From the NCBI GenBank assembly GCA_029204225.1, contig CM055099.1, positions 45,559,193-45,623,192 on the forward strand: 64,000 nucleotides of DNA, in the 5' to 3' direction. Under the pieces are notes generated by a model that saw only the letters and a program-made list of their open reading frames with translations, did not search any database and was not told where the DNA came from. The position numbers were made by a program, and so were the translations under genes. This stretch comes from Diphasiastrum complanatum. Lineage: Eukaryota; Streptophyta; Lycopodiopsida; Lycopodiales; Lycopodiaceae. Below are positions 47,367-61,199 of the stretch, in pieces; the stretch's first letter is position 1, and every line of letters starts with the position of its first letter.

Positions 47367-50300
47367 CTAAGGTAGATTGAATAGCTTGTCTCTATCCTTC
47401 TTATCTTCTCTTGCCTCATTGAAACTCCGAATATCTGAATCCCAGTGCTGGAAAGACTTTCTAGATTTGCTCACATATGCTTGCTTCTGAGCCATGGCAA
47501 TGTCTTTGCGTGTTATTATCCCAATGACTCTGCAAACATGATCATATTGCATATTAGATATCAGCAATTGTGTCATTATGATATTGAAAGGATCGCAAGA
47601 GTTTGACAAGACCTCAAACCAGTAGAATCAGATCTACACTGAAACATTTCATGCGAAGAAAAATTCCTCCAAAGAGGTAAGGTACAAAGTAAAAGTGTGT
47701 GAATGCAAAGCAGACATGTCGTTGGCACAATGTCAGGATACAATATACATTTGGAATGTTTGCTTCCTAGTTGACGATAGTTGAGATCTATCAAATGCAT
47801 TTATCCAGCAATCATATCGAATTCTGGATTTACATTCTTCATCAATGGTGGTCCAATGTCTTGAAACAATTGCAAGCAATCCTCAATAATTGTATCGTAT
47901 ACAGAATTAGAGTATATCATTGTCTCTCAAGCGACAAAGGAAGCAGTGTGGTTACGAAACTTACTATCAGATGTATGTCTGAAGCAGAATGCTCCGATAG
48001 TGATACTCAAAGTGCTATTGCTTTATCGGCCAACCCCAATTCTAGAAGTATGTACATTGAAATTAAGTATCACTATGTCAAGAGTAAAGATTTCGACAAA
48101 GAGGTAAGCTTGGAGTACTATCGAACGTGAGACATGACAACAAATATTTCATGAATCCACACAATTTTTTTTTGTAGAACCAATGTTTAATGGTACCTGT
48201 CGAATCGCCTTTTCGAACCATGTTTGAATCGGGAAAGAATCAACTTCTCCAGGTTCGAACCGGCGAATCGGTTTTAGGGTTCCAGGTGAAAAAGAAGTGC
48301 TTTCTTAGTGTTAATGGGTAACATGTACATTATAATTAATCGATAGTAAAATTTGGATCCTGAAGTGCAACTCCCAAGTCTTGTTACCTAACAATACCTG
48401 TCACCTGTGATTTAGGATTCTTGATCCATCTGTTGCTCACAGTTTTAGCTATAATCTATCTGATATCATTTGTGACATTAGCTAGTAACTACCGACTTCC
48501 ATACATGAGTAGAAAGATTGATCATTGTTACTTGTCACTCAGAACATTAATGTCACACGGTACACCATACATAATACAATTTACAATGAAACACTAGAAA
48601 AAACCCCGAAGGCTCTCTCTCTCCCTCTCTCTCTCTGGAAAATGCCAAAACAACACAGTTCGAACCGTTAAAAAAAAAACTGGTTTTTTTTTAAAAAAAA
48701 ATTAAGTATTTTTTTTTTGAACAAACCACGGTTCGCAACACAACTATGTGCAAAACTAATTTTGAAGGTCAAGGCATTCATGGATTCAAATTAAGGGGGA
48801 GTGTTAGATTTATCCGAATAATCGATCTTTAATCTACATCCATTCATCTATCTAGTTCTGCAAGAATACTCATGTTTTTACACAGTCTGCAGAAATACAA
48901 AGGAATGTCCACCAACAGTCGAGTTCGACAACGACAAAGAATATTGGAGGTGTCGAACTATTGAATGTTAACAAAACTTCTTTCCACTTGTTTTGAAGCT
49001 AATGACTTGCCCTGATGGTTTTTGCAAGTAGTTTCCAGTAAGCTCAACTGGATAAGTGACAGCACAATATGGCTAAGCTCCAATTGCGCTCTGCGACCAA
49101 ACAATTGTCTTCAACTGACATTTGGATAAGCCTAAACGACATTCATAACTAGCATAAATAGTTGATCAATTTCTAGGTTAACATTAGCTCTTTTGCATAT
49201 TGATCCTCGAGATTAATATAGCGCATTGCTAGAAACGCTTACTGCTTATTAGCAAAAGTGTAAGACAGAGTCAATCAGATACTCCGAGATAGATTCGAGT
49301 ATGCGGTTGCATCCGCTATAGTCTTGTGCTCACGATTCTTCCTTTGTTCTATTTGTAATCTGATTATGTTATGTTATAGTTTTGTCTGAACTGTCAAATA
49401 TTTTGATACAGCAATGTTCATTCTGTTATGTTTGTCTACGAAATTTATTAGATGATTTCGAAGTTAGAATCACTTAGAATTCGAACGTGACAAGTGTCGC
49501 GATAGTTTTGTTCGAACTTGATAGGCGTAGGAGAAGGATTATTCTGCAGAGCCTGATAGTGCATCAATAGAATGCAACCATTTCTCCATCGAGCATCCTT
49601 TCCTTCTTCCAACAAATTTTTCACTAGGTATTGAAGTTTGTTTCTTCCGAGCATTGTTCTAGATTGAAATGGATGCACAAAGGAGTTTGAACATAACAAT
49701 CCTGAGTGTGCCTAGAAATGGGACTTTGTGTGCTGCTATAAAAAATTTGCAGTTTTTTTTATCAGTGTTTCGAACTTTTTGAAACATTGCGTTTCAGAAC
49801 GTGGAGGTCCGAGACGCTATTCCAAAGCAATTTAGCTTGGAGTATGTGTGTGGATTATCGAGGCTTAAACAAGATAATTGTTAAACCTTGCGTAACTTCT
49901 GATGGTCTAATTTGAAAAAGATGTTTACCATTATGTGACGCACTATCTAAATTGCCAGGTCAATGAATCTAAAAGGATCAAGAGTCCTGGAGTTTTACAC
50001 CCACTACTTGTGCCAAGAGGGAGATGGGAGAGTATCTCCATGGACTTTGTCACCAAATTACCTCGTACACAATCACAACATGATTCTATCTTGATTATGG
50101 TTGACAGACTCACTAAGATGGCTCACTTTATTCCAACGCGTAAAAACACTGATGTGTTTGGAGTAGCTAGCCTATTTATCAAGCATGTGTTCAGACTTTA
50201 TGGATTATCGTCATCCACAATGTTTACTCGATCTACTAGAAACTTTTGGACTGCAATTATGGCCAAACTTGAGGTCCAATTGAGAATGAACAGTACGGAA

Positions 50301-53300
50301 CATCCTAAAACAGATCACCAAACTAAGAGAGTCAATTAGACTTTAAAGTATATGCTTTTTGTGTATGGGTGTAGTTCAGGAAGAGCCTGACATTGAGCCA
50401 TAGGTCGGAGGCTACTTGCTAGCCCACTTGCATTTTTAAAGGCTTTTATAAGCCATTTAAGGCAATTTCATGATCAATGTCTAAGAACTTAGCAAAATAG
50501 TGACAACATCAAAGGGTTAATCTTGATTCGATATGCCTCTTCTTTAATGCAACTATGGTACACTTTTGTAGCAAATGTTGGCTATTATGATGTTGAGTAA
50601 TTGTTGCATAAGCCGATGTCGATATTTGGGTCATAAGCTGCCAAATTATGTATTGTGGTTATTCACGCCATAGTAAGAACTCTACCATGTTTTACATTCC
50701 TAACAATGAAGGCATTCTCCAAGACAAAGTGACCAAAATTTTGTGAGTATATGCATTATTCGCAAACGTAAGCAGTGGATTTAAACATGTTGCTTTTGGC
50801 TACTAAATACTGAAGGTTGAGCAAGAGATCTGGAATTTAACTTGGTCTTGCTACACTTTTGAGATGGCTCCTTTGAGGTTTCATCTTCCTCGTCAAACGA
50901 AGAGGAATCACTCGTTCTTTGAAGATTACGTTGAAATGCAGTTTCTTTAACCATTTGTGAAGAATATTCAAACACGAAACATATGAAAAGGCATCTTCAC
51001 CTCTCTTCATCAAATGACTTTTCACTTTATGAGAACTCTACCATTTGCTTGTTCAACATGATAGTGTTGCAAAATGGTAACTTTCAAATCCTCCCATGGG
51101 AAGCAAAACATTTGTGTACAAAGTCATGAAGAATAATTTGAGCTTTGATTATGATGTAAAGCCCCAATATTTCCAGTATTGAAACTTCAAACTATTGTAG
51201 ATGCATGGCAGGGTCTTCTTCCCATTTTCATTAAATTGTTGACAAGGGATAGTAGGACTGAACATTTGAAGTGATAGGCAGATCAGCTATAGCAGCATGT
51301 GGTTCTGTTATGATCAATTCTCCAATTCATCATAACTTCCAGGATCAAAGATAGCATAGGCTACGTGTGCATATTAGAATCACAAGCGCGTTCGCCCTAG
51401 TATCTCACAAGGGATTTCACCATTTCAGTAGTTATGGCCAAAGCAACATCACAAGCATAGAGAGATTGAAGATGTATAGATGAATTAAATGCAGAGTAAT
51501 AGCAATGTAAGTTGAACAAATGCTAGCTGCCTAATATGAGCTGATCTCAAAATTTTAGACCCCGAAGATCATGGATGACTTTTCATGTCGGTTGTTGCTC
51601 ATGGATGAGGCTACCGATTAGGAGATCACCTGATAATCCAATCTGAAGGTAGCTAATGGGCATAATTACTGCACGGAGATTGTTCATGGATACTTAGAAG
51701 ATCATGAGATTATAGGTATATATTTTAGTGCTTACTTGGTTCACTTATGTAAAGTGAGTTGAAATTTGAAATCCATTTAGTTTTTTCAATTTCAGTTTTT
51801 CTAATCGCACTCACTATTTGCACCATATAGAACAAGAATAATTTTAATATGTGACCCAGAAGTTATGTCATTTTCCGTGAGTGCAAAGAATAATGTTTTT
51901 GATCCATTAAAAGCAAGCTCCCAAAAAAGTTCCACACTCTTAAGGTAGAAATCCAATCTCACAAAAGGAAATGAAAACCATTGCAAATGCATGGATTGTG
52001 TTTCTCATGGGCTCAACGTGATATAATGCTTCAAGCTTTCATATTGTACGTATATTTGGAAAATTCATAGAATTTTGAAAGTATCAAGATCCACAACTGT
52101 ACCTGTTATGAGAATCTGTTACGCAAAGATGCCGCAGCCCAAGTGTTCTGAATATATGGTATACACGTTGTGCTGAGCATTCCCGACGGACCTGTAAGAC
52201 AGAATAAAATGCTCTAGTTTCAAAACATTCAACAATGAAACCATTGCCAAATAACATTAATACTACAAAGCACCCTATAAGCCAATGTCGAGGGAGTGCT
52301 ATTAATCTGAAGTCTTAATAAACCCAAAAACAGACAAAAACAAGACAAGGTCCCTCTTTGAATCCTTCAAGCAAATGAACAGCCAAATCACATAAGCACT
52401 CTACAAAAGCACCACTTCTCAACCAATATCAAGGAGCACAGCTATTGGAATACATGCAAGTCACAGGAAACTTATCTAAGAAACCCTGGAGAAAAAAAAA
52501 TGTCAAATGTAAAGGATAATATCAATACTTCTGACTCACCGTTATGGGAGCACGATTCATGAAAGGTCTTAAATCTAGAGCCAAAACCTTTTTGGGTGTG
52601 TCAGAGACAGTCCTTATGTCTCCTTCTACAGGAGTATCTGGTTTGGTGTTAGTGCTCGATATTGCCTGCATAATTTCATCCACATCTAAATCATTTAGCG
52701 CTTCTGGCCTTGAGGATAAGTATCTGCGGTGAGGATAATGGTAATGGTGATAGACCCGCATTGCATGGTCAAGAAACTGCATCTCCTTTGATAATTGCTT
52801 ATCACAGGGAGAGAATTTTGGTGCTCTGGGGTTGGATAATATTGTTGAATCAACCTCCATAAAGGCCCGCTGTTCCAAAAGCAATAAAAGTTGTTGCCTC
52901 AAAATCAAACCAACAAATTTACCACCTCCACTAGAATTATCTAGTTGTGAATGCCTCAAGACAGGAAAGCCATTGTGCCTTGTGCTTCGTAATACTTCCA
53001 CAACTTCCGCAACTGACACAATCTGTAAATGCAAACCTGTAAATAAGTCTTTTCCATTCCATGTATACCAAAGAGTTCGTCCACCAATAAAATTTCACAG
53101 AATAATCAGTATCAATAAAAATCACAATTATCTAAACCACACAATTATGCTGCTGATTCCAGGACTGAGGGTACGCATGCAATTTCAAATCATTAATCAT
53201 TAAGACCAATCAGACATTTGTGAGAAGCAATTTAGGACAGCTAAAAAGGTTACCTCATGGAAACAGATAACGTTATAAGACATCAAATCCGAGGCTGACA

Positions 53301-54627
53301 TGGCAAGCAACTGATGTGGAGGCTCAGTTTGCAAGAAATAAACACCCCCTGTCCACATGTGGAAATAATTAATACAAAGCATAGCCTGTCAGTAATTACA
53401 TTTTCAATGATATAGGATTGTAGATGAAGATACTGTATACACGGCTCAGGTTACATCGTGAAGAGAAAGAAGAATAAAGACATACCAAGTCGCTCCAAAT
53501 CTGATTCATAAGCACCGGCATGATGAACGTGATGAGCAACCCAATTAGAAACCACAATTCCAACGATGATAGGTAAAATGAAATCTATGCCACCAGTGCC
53601 TTCCACCATGATTACTACCTGCATCCTTAAATCGAATAAGATGTCTACAAAACAAGCAATGAAAAGATAACAAGAGGACCCAAAATTCTCCACTAAAAAA
53701 GGCTTGCCACAAGGGACAAGCACTGCAATAATTTGCATTTGAAGCTATGTTACTAGAAAGCCTTGTATGACAATTTCATTTTCCAGATTCTTACAGAAAC
53801 ACTGTGAAGATGAAACATTGAAAAACCTTGAACTTCAAACAAAATTTCAAGAAATGGAGAAGGTCAAAGCTCACAAGAAAAATCGTACATAAGCCAAGAT
53901 GGCTCTCCAGGCCATCAACAACTCAGCAATACTTGAAGGAAAATTTCAATGCTAGGAAGTAGCTAGTTACTGTTTCAACATGTTATACATAGTATCCAAG
54001 AGACCAAGACAGCTGTCCAAATGAAACTTGATGCACACCATGAAAAACTGTAAAAGTGTGAGAGGATAAGCTATTCACAATACAATATGAAACTGATAAT
54101 TCTGGTGGCCTTTTACCAATACATATAGACTTTCTGGCAAGAATGATAAAATCTTTTGTATGCCATAAATCAACAGAGTTCAACCACATTCTAGGTCGAC
54201 AGCTAACACACTATGCACTTGAAAACTGACCTGACTAAATCAGACAATCACAGAAAACCAAGAACAGCAAATGCAATTGCTAACTCAACTCGCAAAGAAC
54301 TAGAAGAAGGATCCAGATCAGCAACTTGTACAGACTGCATGCAATGAGCAACTCTGGTTGTTTTTGAGTGATTACCAGGGAGATAGAAGCACGAAAGACT
54401 CCTCCAAGCATGGATGCAGTGCCAACAAGTGCATGAAGACCAGGCTGTATGTTTCCGCTGTTTTGACAATCCAAAATACACACACTGATCAATGAGAAGT
54501 GAATCAACAAGCAACCAACCATCAACTTGCCGTGCCAATGCTAGAAATCTTGATCCTTTATCTATCCAATTGAAGCCACTACTCGAATCGGCGATTTGTG
54601 AAAATTTCGGTGAGCCATGGCCATGCA

Positions 54628-54695
<68 letters not shown>

Positions 54696-55415
54696 TTGAA
54701 AAATCATTCCCAAGCAGAGTAAGATTCAAATGCTAGTTCTGTCCTATATTCAGATAGAGTCTTGATGCAGACTATTACCTTGGAAACATAGCCTCTAAGA
54801 CCCGCCCAATAAAGGCTCCAAATGAAGCACCCACCTGCACCACATGGCAACAAGGGTCTTCTTTCATGCTGTGGCCAGAGGAACTTGAAGCTTATGTAAT
54901 ATGGACATGCATGGTGAGATGTTCTTACAAGGACCTACCAACATAGCAGGCATGAAAATTCCTCCAGGTGTGGCTATGCCATATGCAAGGATAAACATAA
55001 TCAAAACTGAAATTGAATGGATTCCCAAGCTTTGAATTGTGAAGTCAACTTTTGTTTGCCCACTGAGTTGGTATAGCTCTTGCATACTCTGTTCAACCAA
55101 GAAACGGGTTAGACTCAAGTTTGAGTGGGGACCGTTATTGCGAGACAATAACAAGTTAGTCAGTATGATGTCATTAAGTTTTTCTTCTGAGTGTTGAATT
55201 TTCAAAGCCTAAAACTAGAGGTTGTCAAAGAGTACCTGACGTGGAAGCGAAAAGAACAAAGTAGCCAGATCGTTGTAGTATGCAACGCCAGTGTTTGGGT
55301 TCTCGTCAGGACATGTATATTTGAACCAATAATCTTTGTCCATGGTGCTGATGAAATAGATAGATTGTATCATAGCAAATCAGTTTGACTAACCACAAAC
55401 TGATTATATTGCTTG

Positions 55416-55492
<77 letters not shown>

Positions 55493-58400
55493 CTTCGTGA
55501 CAACTGTATTAAGAACAAGGACAAATAAGGATAGCTTTGGGCCCTAAAAGCTCCAACTGGTGCCAGGAGCCTAGAGATATTGACCTTACCCAGATGAGGT
55601 TTTCTCGTCGGGTACTGGCAGACATTGGCCAAAGTGTAGTGGTAGAACAAACATGAGCGTTACGGATATGAATGCCACCACACATGCCTCCAGGATTCTG
55701 TTTAAAAATTGGAAGTTATCAGGCACCCACACCATGTAAACCCCTCCTACCCCTGGATTGACTACCAACAAAAAAAGCCACCAACAAATTTCAAACAAGG
55801 TCAATCATTGGTTTGAAATGACTAGAAACGCTGATTACCTTAATAGCTTATGTGTAGATCGTGGCCTTAGTTTATCAAGCCATCCGTGAGTGGTATTCAC
55901 AAAAGCTCCGAGGATGCCAGTCAACGCACTGGTTATCACAAAAAAGGGCAGGTCCCGAACAATAAACACAGGCTGTTGCAAATACACTGTTAGTATGTAC
56001 AGCCACAGTCATCTCATGAAATATTTTTGTACTTTCTGCCTAAAGGTTCATCCTACATAAAGTAAAACCATCACAGTGGCTTGTCGAAAACAAACAGGTC
56101 CAAGGTCACCTAAAGATGGCATCAAGACCAGCACCTGAAGGCCACGAAATGACATGCTTCCTGGCAAGGATGTAGAAAACTCCCTGAGAATAAAGCATGA
56201 CAGACATGTAGGCCGTTAATGCGTCATAAGGAGACAAGTTTTGCAGATATACAGAACATATGCAGAAAATTATTGTTGGTCTCACTAAAAACAGATCACA
56301 GACCATGCCTTACCACCAATTTATCAAAGCCAGTACCATTGTTGCAAAAGTACAGCAAATCAAAGACCGCCACATCACCTGTAGAAGTGTCACCATTTAT
56401 TCGGAACAACCTTACTAACAAGCTCGTTCACAGGACAAACAGTGCAAAACTGAAGTGTGTAGGTAAAGATGAAAGCTATTGGTTTATTTCTATAGAACCT
56501 TTCTAGACCAGAAACTGGACGCCTCCTCAAGTGAATAGAGGACACCACCAATAGGTGCACCAAATGCTGCTGCTAACCTGGAACATCCGAAAAGCATGCG
56601 TGCTGATGAGAAAAGGTCAGTGTCAACCTTTGTTAGACCATGACAGACTGCTCAACAAAAAATAACAGATCATATTTATGAAGCCTCAAAGAAACTGCAT
56701 CAGTCAGGACTCAGAATATACCCTGCGGCAGTGCCAGCTGTAATGAACTCTCGCCTATCCTTGTCATTATGAAAATCCTGTTACCATTCGACATGGACAG
56801 CTAAGAAGTAAGTTTCTGAGATTGCTATACCCAATCTGGGTACATTTTTGGGCTGACAAATAGCACCATATTGTTGGAATATTGTAGACATCCGCCAAGT
56901 TTCAAACTTGTGAAAACAAGTACAGAACAATCAGCATACTTACAAAAGGAAAGGCTTTTGGTCGAAGGTTGTTGCAGCATGATCTCGAATCAGAAGAGCT
57001 TTGGACTTTCTTGGGGTTTGGAAATGTGCCATGCATCCAGGTGAGTAATGAAGCAATAGCTGCTCCAATATGAACCATTGGTCCTTCTTGGCCAAGCTGG
57101 AGAAGATCAAATTTTGACATCAAAATGAATCAAAAACACCATACCAGGACAGAAGAAGATAATATCGACTTAAATGAGAGCCTAAATAATATTTGTCCCC
57201 AGTTGGCTACAGAAATTACGTGGACAAAATTATATCTAGATACTTACCAGAAGACCAGATGAAATCGAGCAGATAGAGCCAATAATCTGCATATTAGACA
57301 TTAGAGATCACAGTAAATAAACTGAAAAAATACCTTTTTGAAGCTTTCGGTCAAGCCCACATTGGTCACACAGATGAAAGAAACATCTCTTTCTAACCTT
57401 AGAATACAAATGGAAAAGAGTTGAGCAAATAACTCTGATTTGGAAGGTTCGATTTACGCTAATCAAAACATCTTCATGGCCCTGCAACTGATGCTGGAAA
57501 GTGTTACCTTAGTGACAAGTGTTCTCAATCTGAAAAAATCAGGTATATCAGTTCCGTTCAAGTAAGCCATCACTAGTGTAACCTGTATCAAAATTCAAGT
57601 AGAATGAGCATTATACAAAAGCATGAATGTCATCGTTAAAGAACTTTACAGTAAAACAAACATCTTAAGTGCTAAAGCAAACTTGACACTAAAATACTTC
57701 TAATGCATTATCGTGCCCATATATAGCTGGCCTGAACCACATTCATTACTTTATAAATTCTAGACATATTCCATCTACACATTTATCCCATCTAACCAAG
57801 AGCAAGCAAGAATTCATTGCATACCCCACCACCAGCAGCTGCTGGAGCCCAAAATAGCACCAAGAAGCTCGCAACCAGAACCAAGGAAATACTGAAGGAG
57901 GAAAAACCAAGAAAGGTGCCCACTAATCCATGTGAAATATTCCTTTGAGTGAAATTCTTCTGCAAACATACCAAAAAGACAAACTTCAGGGATTTAATAT
58001 ATCCAAACAAACCGCTGAACAGGAGTGACCGCCACTATATGGTATCATACCTGAAAAGATATGCCCAAATAAGCAAATAGTTTCAAACATAGCATAAGAA
58101 GACTAGTGCACTATGTGCATTTTTGTGGTTCTACACTACATGCCCAGACTCTTGAGGGCTGTGCATTCTTACTCAACACATTCACAATAATTTGTTTGTT
58201 GCAAGGGCCTCTAAAAACTACTTCAATTTTTAAACTGATCACTCGTCCTGTAATGTACTCATAACAAACTGATTTCTGACATGTGATGGAATCAAATATG
58301 AAATGCTCCAAGAAACTTAAAGAAATAAAAACTCCAGGTAAGAACATTATAGAGAAAGTGAATGTTACTATACGAAAAGAAAGTGGCTCAATAGTACCGG

Positions 58401-59068
58401 GTGAGGTAGAGAAAACATATGCTGCAATGCATGAAATTATGGCCTAAAACAGGCATAAAATCGATATGTGCTTGAAAATACAAGTTTGGTATCTTGTGGG
58501 CTACATGAACAGGGGGCATCATTAAGAACTAGTGTATCAAATGGTGCAGAAGAAAGCAGAGAGAGCCATAGAAAGCACGTGTCAACATGGTGGAGATTCA
58601 GTTTAAGGACCCCCATTATCCACTGTAATATTCTGCCCTGATTTTTTCCTTACAATCTAGTTCATTGTAATTTTATTGCTCTAAGATATGAAGCCTCATA
58701 GGTGGAACATGAAAATGTGGAGCCCCTTTGCATGGAATCTGAAAATAATTTTAAGCTTGATAATGTGTGTTTCTCGGCATATATTATCCATGCCACGGTA
58801 TCCATAATAGGCCTCCATAATACATACATTTTCTGGTTCACAAAATTTTTACTAAGAATGCTTTTTTGTGAACACCCACTGCTCAATTGAGAGAGTGAAA
58901 TGAATACCAACTACAATTTCTTTTCAAGCTTGTTGTTGTTTGAGTGAAACTAATTCAAAGTAATGTCCAACAAATCCCCTTTGCAAACACTCTAGCTTCA
59001 AATGACATGTTTTACCTTTCGAGTCACCAAATATTCCTGAGAGGATTCGATTATGCAAGCCACAAGTC
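47367..59068 (-). CDS. CLC-type chloride channel or anion/proton exchanger (20 exons; 5' end not found)
   Basis: Exons on the minus strand, 5' to 3': 59068-59016, 57959-57825, 57582-57508, 57286-57248, 57096-56944, 56777-56722, 56577-56499, 56378-56314, 56183-56135, 55972-55839, 55697-55590, 55347-55236, 55088-54939, 54834-54779, 54457-54376, 53618-53486, 53348-53254, 53022-52540, 52191-52103, 47529-47367. All introns are GT-AG and phases join without a break over 768 codons, ending TAG. Landmarks: first filter motif [16 protein letters not shown], gating GQEGP (Glu kept), [14 protein letters not shown] (proton-Glu position kept), GGIFMPAML, then two CBS domains ([12 protein letters not shown] ... 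[37 protein letters not shown]). Family role: Cl-/NO3- transport across a cell or organelle membrane. The initial Met exon(s), needed in phase 1 before codon LVACII, were not located. It does not look like a close copy of the standard plant CLC-a to -g sequences. Intact apart from the missing start. Confidence 0.92.
47810..48164 (+). pseudogene. Copia RNase H relic inside the last CLC intron
   Basis: Highly decayed but alignable to 41,230-41,560: [34 protein letters not shown]. The frame is broken many times. It sits in the 4,573-bp last intron (47,530-52,102), opposite to the CLC gene. Confidence 0.7.
48165..48737. mobile_element. 573-bp insertion in the copia relic
   Basis: Interrupts the copia tail between ACACAA (48159-48164) and ACACAA (48738-48743), which fits a short target-site duplication. 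It is rich in TTCGAACC / GGTTCGAA inverted motifs and contains an A-run/T-run inverted repeat near 48,670-48,715. A small non-autonomous DNA transposon is possible, but terminal inverted repeats were not confirmed. Confidence 0.4.
48786..49445 (+). mobile_element. Polypurine tract and degenerate copia 3' LTR in the CLC intron
   Basis: TTCAAATTAAGGGGGAG then TGTTAGATTTATCCG (LTR start 48802). The right part (49,310-49,440) aligns with 10,600-10,720 of the family 1 LTR. The terminal CCAACA is missing. Confidence 0.65.
49935..50390 (+). pseudogene. Gypsy integrase fragment in the CLC intron
   Basis: [63 protein letters not shown] then a stop. The second catalytic Asp position (normally SDR) is Thr/Arg (FTRSTR) and the QTER Glu is Lys. 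Short of both ends of the domain. Confidence 0.8.
50391..52102. other. Remainder of the last CLC intron
   Basis: AT-rich, no recognised domain. Small ORFs (for example 50,781-51,025) lack features. Confidence 0.4.
54630..54692. repeat. (CT)n microsatellite in a CLC intron
   Basis: About 31 CT units between the exons at 54,834-54,779 and 54,457-54,376. Long arginine/glutamate ORFs reported across it on the opposite strand are artefacts of the repeat. Confidence 0.95.
55418..55491. repeat. (CT)n(CA)n compound microsatellite in a CLC intron
   Basis: About 21 CT followed by about 16 CA units, between the exons at 55,697-55,590 and 55,347-55,236. Confidence 0.95.
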
Positions 59069-61199
59069 CTGCAAATTCCACATCAAACAATGTATCATGA
59101 TTACGGACTTCTTGCAAACCTGCCTTTCCTTCAAGAAGTAGAAAGCATCTCAAAAAACCTAGGAACACTTCCAAACACGTCATTAATTTTGAAAGCACAA
59201 TAAAACAAATTGTTGTTGCAAACTACTTTTATCAGATGATTTTGAGTTCAAAGTTCAGAATCAAAGAAACAAGCCACAAGTCAATTCAATAAGCAGAATC
59301 CTTAAAAGTTAACTAGCTTGTAAAGTAACAACATTCTAGAGAAAACCTGCTACCTGAAAACGAGAACTATGTTGGAGCTACATATACTTGTTTCAGCATC
59401 ACAGTTGCCAAAATATCATCCGCATACGTCTAATTGTACACACATTATGAAAACAACAATCTATCAGATTATGAAAAATTTGTAACGTTCTAGGTGGGTA
59501 CGTGCGATACAAAAGAAAGAAATGGTTGTCACCACTATGCCCAGCTTTTACTTTGGAAAATACTCCCTGTTGCTTCTGTTGCTTTATTTGCTACTCACAC
59601 TATCATATTCATCTCGTAGACCAACTCCAAAATCGTCAGGCACAAATAGCAGTGCAACATGTCTTGACTAGAAATTGACTAGGGCATATTTTACGATCTG
59701 TACTCGCGATGACTTCACTAAGGTCCAATATTAGCACTCTATTTGGATGGCATCTCTAGTAGTTGAGGGCATAGGACATCCTGTTAATACTTCTGGTGAG
59801 AGATTTGTAGAGCTCTCCTACTCATTCCAGGATATCCAAGATGCACAGCTCAAATTATTTCACCTTTTGTAATTGGGCTGCCTGAACATTTGCAATATGA
59901 TATTGCCACCTTACAGCCAAAGTCCCTCTGCATCTTATTTATCCGAATTACATTGTACATATTCACTCTGCCTCAGCAACTAAGCCTCCAGCAACTAAGC
60001 CTCCATCTTATTCTATGCTATCAATCAAACCGTTAGCATTTAAATGAGCAAGTTCACTCTGCCTCAGCAACTAAGCCTCCATCTTCACGGTCTATGCTTG
60101 CTATCAGTCAGACTACCTTCTTTTGACAGTATGACCTCCAAGAGAGGACTCACATACACAAGAAGCACTTATGATTGAATGTAACAGCCTGTAACATCAG
60201 GCAAAAGAATGCACACAACGACCCAATTGCTATACACATGCATGATGCTACCAGTTGAGGAGATTTAAGTCACACGACACAATGGGTGTCTGTCCTGAGT
60301 CTTTGCAACATTCTATGTAGGGGAGACAACAATACCAGAGGTAACACCTAAGTTCTTGACTAATAACAAGCCACAGGTGATGCTAAACCCCAAAGAAAAG
60401 AGAGATCATCATGTCACGAGATGTAGCATTTGATAAAGAGAAAATGTTGGAAGATGGGAGAGACATATCTAATGAAGACAGATAATAAACGTGGCTTGGA
60501 CAGGGATGTGCAAGTAGCAATACAAAGTTGATCCAGAAACAGGCTATGAGGTAAGTTCTTGCCATGTGCCACACCTTGGCCTAAGCATATAAATATCAGA
60601 CTCATTATTACAAATGAAATAGGACTGAATGAATGCAACGGGAGTTTTTAATGTCTTGCTCTTTAAGTGTTGGTTCTCATTTCTGGTCTGTTGTTCTCTA
60701 TAATTGTTCTTGTTTTTGTGGCGATTCATTAGCATAATCTTAGATATCCTACCCACAATCTAACACAAAAGACATGTATTCGACATCTTTTTGTCTTCAA
60801 GTAAAGCAAAAGAGCCATTCCCAACAAGCTCTCATGAACTTGCATGATTGATTAATCGAAATGGCCCCCCTACTGTTAGTGTCCTGACCTATCAAGGTTT
60901 CACTAGATCACGTCTCCTTGAAAGAATCGCAATTTTGTTTCAAAATGGTCGGGCCTTTTCAAACCTCAAAAAAATTCCATTTTTTTCTACAAGCTCTCCT
61001 TTACCATCAATAATACTTTCAAAAAGGGATTGTGAAGGCATCATGAAAGGAGGAGAAAAGGTAGAGATTCTGCTGCTCATTGGAGGCTCATTGGAGTAGC
61101 ACATGTTGCTAATTTTGTTGAAAATAGTGTAACAGGATAATCATGTGTTGATTCAACTGTAGTGATTAAGCTCTAAGGGGCAGTGCATAGCCTCTGCCT

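Noticed and set aside
54248-54722. Long Arg/Glu and Leu/Ser ORFs across the (CT)n tract
   Set aside because: Pure translation of a dinucleotide repeat; they run through a CLC intron and overlap the exon at 54,376-54,457 in the same strand only by chance extension.
58998-59198. 66-codon ORF as the CLC N-terminus
   Set aside because: Only the last 17 codons before the donor fit CLC; the upstream part lies before a good splice acceptor (tttgcag at 59,069) and has no CLC character.
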